Source: an uncultured Clostridia bacterium
GTDB lineage: Bacteria; Bacillota_A; Clostridia; Oscillospirales; Oscillospiraceae
NCBI GenBank assembly: GCA_947307505.1
Contig: CAMZJG010000037.1
Span: 1 to 8,110, forward strand
Length of the DNA: 8,110 nt
Direction of reading: 5' to 3'
This document shows positions 5,916-8,110 of the stretch, piece after piece. The notes beneath the pieces are model-generated. The model worked only from the letters and a program-made list of their open reading frames with translations. It did not search any database and had not been told where the DNA came from. Positions within the stretch are counted from its first letter, which is position 1. Every line of letters starts with the position of its first letter. The translations under genes and the position numbers were made by a program.

Positions 5916-6647
5916 ATGCGGGATTGGAAAGCGGAAACGGAAGCCCGGATCGCCTTTATCCGGGAAAAGCTGGCCGCCTCCGGGGCGTCCGGCATCGTCT
6001 ACGGCAACAGCGGCGGCAAGGACTCTGCCCTGGTGGGCATCCTGTGCCATATGGCCTGCGAAAACACCGTGGGCATCGCCATGCCCTGCGAGAGCCGGCG
6101 GAATTATGAGGAGGATATGGCGGACGGCCTGGAGGTGGCGGAGAAATTCGGCATCCCCTGCCGGAAGCTGGACCTGACGGAGCTGAAGAGGCTCTTCGTG
6201 CGCATCCTGGAGCCGGTGACGGAGCTGAACGCCGCCGCGACAACCAACATGAATCCCCGGCTGCGCATGGCGGCCCTGTACGCCGTGGCCGCGGCGGAGA
6301 ACCGCCTGGTGGCGGGCACGGGGAACCTGTGCGAGCGCTACGTGGGCTACTTTACCAAGTGGGGGGACGGGGCCTGCGATTTCAACCCCATCGGGGACCT
6401 GACCGTGGCGGAGATCTATGATTTCCTCCGGTACCTGGGCGCGCCGGAGGCCATCATCACCAAGGCCCCCTCCGCGGGCCTTTTCGAGGGGCAGACGGAC
6501 GAGACGGAAATGGGCGTCACCTATGAGGAGATCAGCCGGGTCATGGCCGGTCAGCCGGTGCGTCCGGAGGCGGAGGCCATCATCGCCCGCCGCCATGCCG
6601 CCGCGGCCCATAAGCTCCGTCTTCCTCCCGTGTACGGAGAGGACTGA
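5916..6647 (+). CDS. nadE: NAD+ synthetase (ammonia-type)
   Basis: This 243-aa enzyme makes NAD+ by ATP-dependent amidation of deamido-NAD+ (nicotinate adenine dinucleotide), the last step of NAD biosynthesis in the cytoplasm. The ATP-pyrophosphatase loop SGGKDS is at 32-37. Further family motifs are NMNPRLRM (111-118), GTGNLCERYVGYFTKWGDGA (134-153), the KAPSAGLF block (183-190) and GQTDETEMG (192-200). There is no nitrilase/glutaminase domain, so it should use free ammonia or an external donor; the length is slightly short of many ammonia-type enzymes. I chose ATG 5916 over the in-frame ATG 5874 because a promoter -10 lies at 5880-5885 and AAGGGAAG precedes 5916. The gene is divergent from the Mo-enzyme operon. 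No terminator is obvious before the tRNA promoter, so some read-through into the tRNAs is possible. Confidence 0.93.
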   Translation: MRDWKAETEARIAFIREKLAASGASGIVYGNSGGKDSALVGILCHMACENTVGIAMPCESRRNYEEDMADGLEVAEKFGIPCRKLDLTELKRLFVRILEPVTELNAAATTNMNPRLRMAALYAVAAAENRLVAGTGNLCERYVGYFTKWGDGACDFNPIGDLTVAEIYDFLRYLGAPEAIITKAPSAGLFEGQTDETEMGVTYEEISRVMAGQPVRPEAEAIIARRHAAAAHKLRLPPVYGED

Positions 6648-6675
6648 AAAAAACGCCGATTTCCCGAGTTTAGGG

Positions 6676-6704
6676 TTGACAAGGCGATTTCTATCGGGTA
6701 TAAT
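6676..6704 (+). promoter_or_regulatory. Consensus promoter of the tRNA cluster
   Basis: TTGACA (6676-6681) and TATAAT (6699-6704) match the sigma-A consensus perfectly with a 17-bp spacer. The start would be near 6711, about nine bases before the first tRNA, as expected for strong stable-RNA transcription. Confidence 0.92.
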
Positions 6705-6719
6705 CACCGATGCTGACTC

Positions 6720-6796
6720 GGCGGCGTAGCTCAGTTGGCTAGAGCATTCGGTTCATACCCGAAGTGTCACCGGTTCAAATCCAGTCGCCGCTACCA
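6720..6796 (+). tRNA. tRNA-Met (CAU), elongator type, CCA encoded
   Basis: The 77-nt cloverleaf has acceptor arm GGCGGCG/CGCCGCT (G1-U72 pair), D stem GCTC/GAGC, and anticodon stem TTCGG/CCGAA with loop TTCATAC, giving anticodon CAT. The T loop is TTCAAAT and CCA is genomic. The anticodon stem lacks the GGG/CCC pairs of initiator tRNA, and the sequence closely resembles my recollection of the Bacillus elongator tRNA-Met, so Ile2 is unlikely. The T stem ACCGG/CCAGT has an internal C-A mismatch. Confidence 0.92.
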
Positions 6797-6800
6797 GGCT

Positions 6801-6833
6801 GCTTCGCGTCGGGGCAGGTCCCCGGCGCGGGGC
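6801..6833 (+). other. Strong GC hairpin between tRNA-Met and tRNA-Glu
   Basis: Bases 6801-6814 pair with 6820-6833 over 14 positions (three G-U pairs) around the loop CAGGT. No T-run follows, so it should not terminate transcription. In the precursor it could guide or separate tRNA processing, or it may be an inserted repeat. Confidence 0.6.
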
Positions 6834-6852
6834 GCGAGCCCAGAGAAAATAT

Positions 6853-6927
6853 GGCCCGTTGGTCAAGTGGTTAAGACACCGCCCTTTCACGGCGGTAACA
6901 TGGGTTCGAGTCCCGTACGGGTCACCA
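6853..6927 (+). tRNA. tRNA-Glu (UUC), CCA encoded
   Basis: The 75-nt cloverleaf has acceptor GGCCCGT/ACGGGTC, anticodon stem CCGCC/GGCGG with loop CTTTCAC (anticodon TTC), T stem ATGGG/CCCGT and T loop TTCGAGT. It is the second gene of the cluster, reading GAA/GAG. Confidence 0.95.
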
Positions 6928-6931
6928 CAAT

Positions 6932-7008
6932 GGAGGCTTAGCTCAGCTGGTTAGAGCGCATGCTTCACACGCATGAGGTCGATGGTTCGAGCCCATTAGT
7001 CTCCACCA
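6932..7008 (+). tRNA. tRNA-Val (CAC), CCA encoded
   Basis: The 77-nt cloverleaf has acceptor GGAGGCT/AGTCTCC, D stem GCTC/GAGC, anticodon stem CATGC/GCATG with loop TTCACAC (anticodon CAC, reading GTG), and T stem GATGG/CCATT. It is the last tRNA of the cluster, four bases after tRNA-Glu. A tyrosine recombinase gene follows its 3' end, which makes this tRNA the probable attachment target. Confidence 0.93.
6981..7008 (+). other. Probable attachment site in the tRNA-Val 3' end
   Basis: Tyrosine recombinases of integrative elements commonly target the T arm and acceptor 3' half of a tRNA gene, rebuilding it on integration. Here the T-stem to CCA segment lies about 100 bases upstream of such a gene, at a change in base composition. 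The matching far-end repeat is outside the window, so the core limits are unproven. Confidence 0.4.
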
Positions 7009-7010
7009 AA

Positions 7011-7041
7011 CCCCCGAAAACGCTGTGTTTTCGGGGGTTTT
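7011..7041 (+). terminator. Intrinsic terminator of the tRNA cluster
   Basis: CCCCCGAAAAC (7011-7021) and GTTTTCGGGGG (7027-7037) form a perfect 11-bp stem with loop GCTGT, followed by TTTT. It starts two bases after the CCA end of tRNA-Val. Confidence 0.95.
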
Positions 7042-7061
7042 CCTGTTCCTGCGCTGTATTG

Positions 7062-7110
7062 CTTGTGCGCTTACTTTCCCATCAAAAAACAGGGAAGGCA
7101 GGCGCACAAG
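7062..7110 (+). promoter_or_regulatory. Two-tier hairpin in the recombinase leader, may hide its Shine-Dalgarno
   Basis: The outer arms CTTGTGCGC (7062-7070)/GCGCACAAG (7102-7110) pair perfectly over 9 bp. The inner arms CTTTCCC (7074-7080)/GGGAAGG (7092-7098) pair over 7 bp with one G-U. The inner right arm is the only Shine-Dalgarno-like sequence before ATG 7115, so the fold could limit translation. The outer arms could instead be a dyad bound by the recombinase or a regulator. Confidence 0.5.
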
Positions 7111-7114
7111 ATTT

Positions 7115-8053
7115 ATGGGAAAAACAAGGCTGAAAAAAGCGAAGAATGAAGAACTGACGCTTCGGGAAGTGTTCGGGGATTTCATCAATTCACAGGAGGC
7201 AAAGGGGGTAGCCGCGCAGACAGTCAAGACCTATAAGACGCATTTTCAATCGGTCAGTAAGCACTTGAATATGGGTTTGTCCTTCGGGGAACTGAAAAAA
7301 GCAGATTTAGACCGAATGATTGTATCTATGCGGTCTGCGGGACTGGCGCATAATTCAATTTCAAGTTATGTGCGTGTGATGAAGACCTTCCTGAATTGGA
7401 GCCGTGGAGAAGGATATACCACACTTACCTTGCCGAATTACAAGCAGGAGGAAACAATAAAAGAAACCTACACCGACGATGAACTGGAAAGGCTCCTGCG
7501 CCGTCCCGCCGCTGATTGTAGTTTCTGCGAGTTTCGTAATTGGGCGATTATCAACTTCCTTTTGAACTGCGGATGCCGTGCCGCCACAGTCCGCAACATT
7601 CAGGTAAGGGATGTTTCCCTCGCGGACAAGCAGGTGATTTTCCGCCACACGAAAACCCGCAAAATACAGGTTATCCCGCTGTGTTCCCGAATGGTGAATA
7701 TCCTGCGGGAGTATATGGCGGTCAGGGGCGGGGACGCATCGGATTATCTCTTTTGTGATGAATATGGGGGGATGCTTTCGGAAAACGCTCTGCGGCTGGC
7801 GATTGCCAAGTATAACCGCAAGCGAGGCGTCCAAACAACAAGCATCCATCTGTTCCGCCATACCTTTGCCCGCAAGTATTTGCTTGATTGCGGTGGGGAT
7901 GTGTTTTCCCTCCAAAAGATATTAGGCCATAGCACCCTGAAAATGACGAAGCACTACTGCGCGATATATGATGCGGATATTGCGAAAAACTATGACCTTG
8001 TTTCCCCTTTGGCACAGATGGGACAGGGCAGGGAGAGAATACAGCGGGCATAA
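7115..8053 (+). CDS. Tyrosine recombinase/integrase of a mobile element
   Basis: This 312-aa protein is a phage-integrase-family site-specific recombinase. Residues about 15-105 form a SAM-like core-binding domain (TLREVFGDFI, then TVKTYKTHFQSV). Residues about 118-300 are the catalytic domain. Visible active-site residues are R155 (NCGCRAATVR), K180 or K183 in the beta-hairpin (HTKTRK), H245 and R248 (HLFRH), H272 (LGHST) and nucleophile Y281 (KHYCAIYD), so it looks intact. The frame stays open upstream to a GTG at 7025, but that codon sits in the tRNA terminator loop; ATG 7115 is preferred although its nearest AGGGAAGG is 16 bases away. The gene is more AT-rich than the operon and uses codons such as TTA that the operon avoids, which fits horizontal transfer. 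It sits next to tRNA-Val and reads away from it. No excisionase is visible in the window. Confidence 0.93.
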   Translation: MGKTRLKKAKNEELTLREVFGDFINSQEAKGVAAQTVKTYKTHFQSVSKHLNMGLSFGELKKADLDRMIVSMRSAGLAHNSISSYVRVMKTFLNWSRGEGYTTLTLPNYKQEETIKETYTDDELERLLRRPAADCSFCEFRNWAIINFLLNCGCRAATVRNIQVRDVSLADKQVIFRHTKTRKIQVIPLCSRMVNILREYMAVRGGDASDYLFCDEYGGMLSENALRLAIAKYNRKRGVQTTSIHLFRHTFARKYLLDCGGDVFSLQKILGHSTLKMTKHYCAIYDADIAKNYDLVSPLAQMGQGRERIQRA

Positions 8054-8055
8054 TG

Positions 8056-8095
8056 GAACATCCCCGAACATCTTTGAACATCTTCGCACATCTTC
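8056..8095 (+). repeat. Four tandem 10-bp iterons after the recombinase gene
   Basis: The units are GAACATCCCC, GAACATCTTT, GAACATCTTC and GCACATCTTC, contiguous and in register, starting two bases after the stop codon. The 10-bp period is about one helical turn, so all units face the same side of the DNA, as in protein-binding arrays. They may be arm-type integrase sites, iterons of a replication protein or part of a downstream promoter region. The array could extend in degenerate form toward the window edge. Confidence 0.75.
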
Positions 8096-8110
8096 AAAAC
8101 GAATGGGAAC

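Noticed and set aside
5739..6707. 322-codon minus-strand frame over nadE
   Set aside because: It is a shadow of nadE, whose motifs are complete on the plus strand; the antisense product is unrelated to any family I recognise.
7025..7114. GTG 7025 as recombinase start
   Set aside because: The codon is in the loop of the tRNA terminator and has no ribosome binding site. The added residues lie ahead of the core-binding domain and look non-coding.
8056..8095. CRISPR array
   Set aside because: The repeats are 10 bp and contiguous with no spacers.

Overview
The window most likely comes from a GC-rich anaerobic clostridium (Bacillota, Oscillospirales-like). This is inferred from strong Gram-positive-type ribosome binding sites and sigma-A promoters, a tRNA-Met closely resembling the Bacillus one, GC-rich chromosomal codon use, a Mo-hydroxylase of anaerobe type, and GC-rich hairpin repeats. 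No marker gene fixes the taxon.

Layout: 1-284 is non-coding and packed with hairpins, three of them sharing an AGCG(A/G)AGC loop core. Positions 5681-285 (minus strand) hold a compact three-gene operon with its own promoter at 5771-5743. In transcription order it encodes a [2Fe-2S] small subunit with an N-terminal C2H2 zinc-finger-like extension, a divergent molybdopterin-binding large subunit, and a 782-residue FAD subunit with a whole GltD-like NAD(P)H oxidoreductase module inserted in it. Positions 5772-5856 are intergenic. A divergent plus-strand gene, nadE (NAD+ synthetase), occupies 5916-6647. A consensus promoter (6676-6704) then drives a tRNA-Met(CAU), tRNA-Glu(UUC), tRNA-Val(CAC) cluster that ends in a strong intrinsic terminator (7011-7041). 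From there to the right edge the sequence is more AT-rich. It carries a tyrosine recombinase gene (7115-8053) beside the tRNA-Val 3' end, followed by four tandem 10-bp repeats. This looks like the left end of an integrated mobile element.

How the parts work together: the three operon subunits should assemble into a xanthine dehydrogenase/4-hydroxybenzoyl-CoA reductase-family Mo enzyme. The inserted GltD-like module would pass electrons between NAD(P)H, flavins and Fe-S clusters and the Mo site, plausibly in the reductive direction. The large subunit lacks the family's usual catalytic Glu signature (His is in its place) and two other Mo-site signatures are also altered, so the substrate and even the reaction class are open. 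This operon is the main candidate for an undescribed system. nadE makes NAD+ and is probably only a neighbour.
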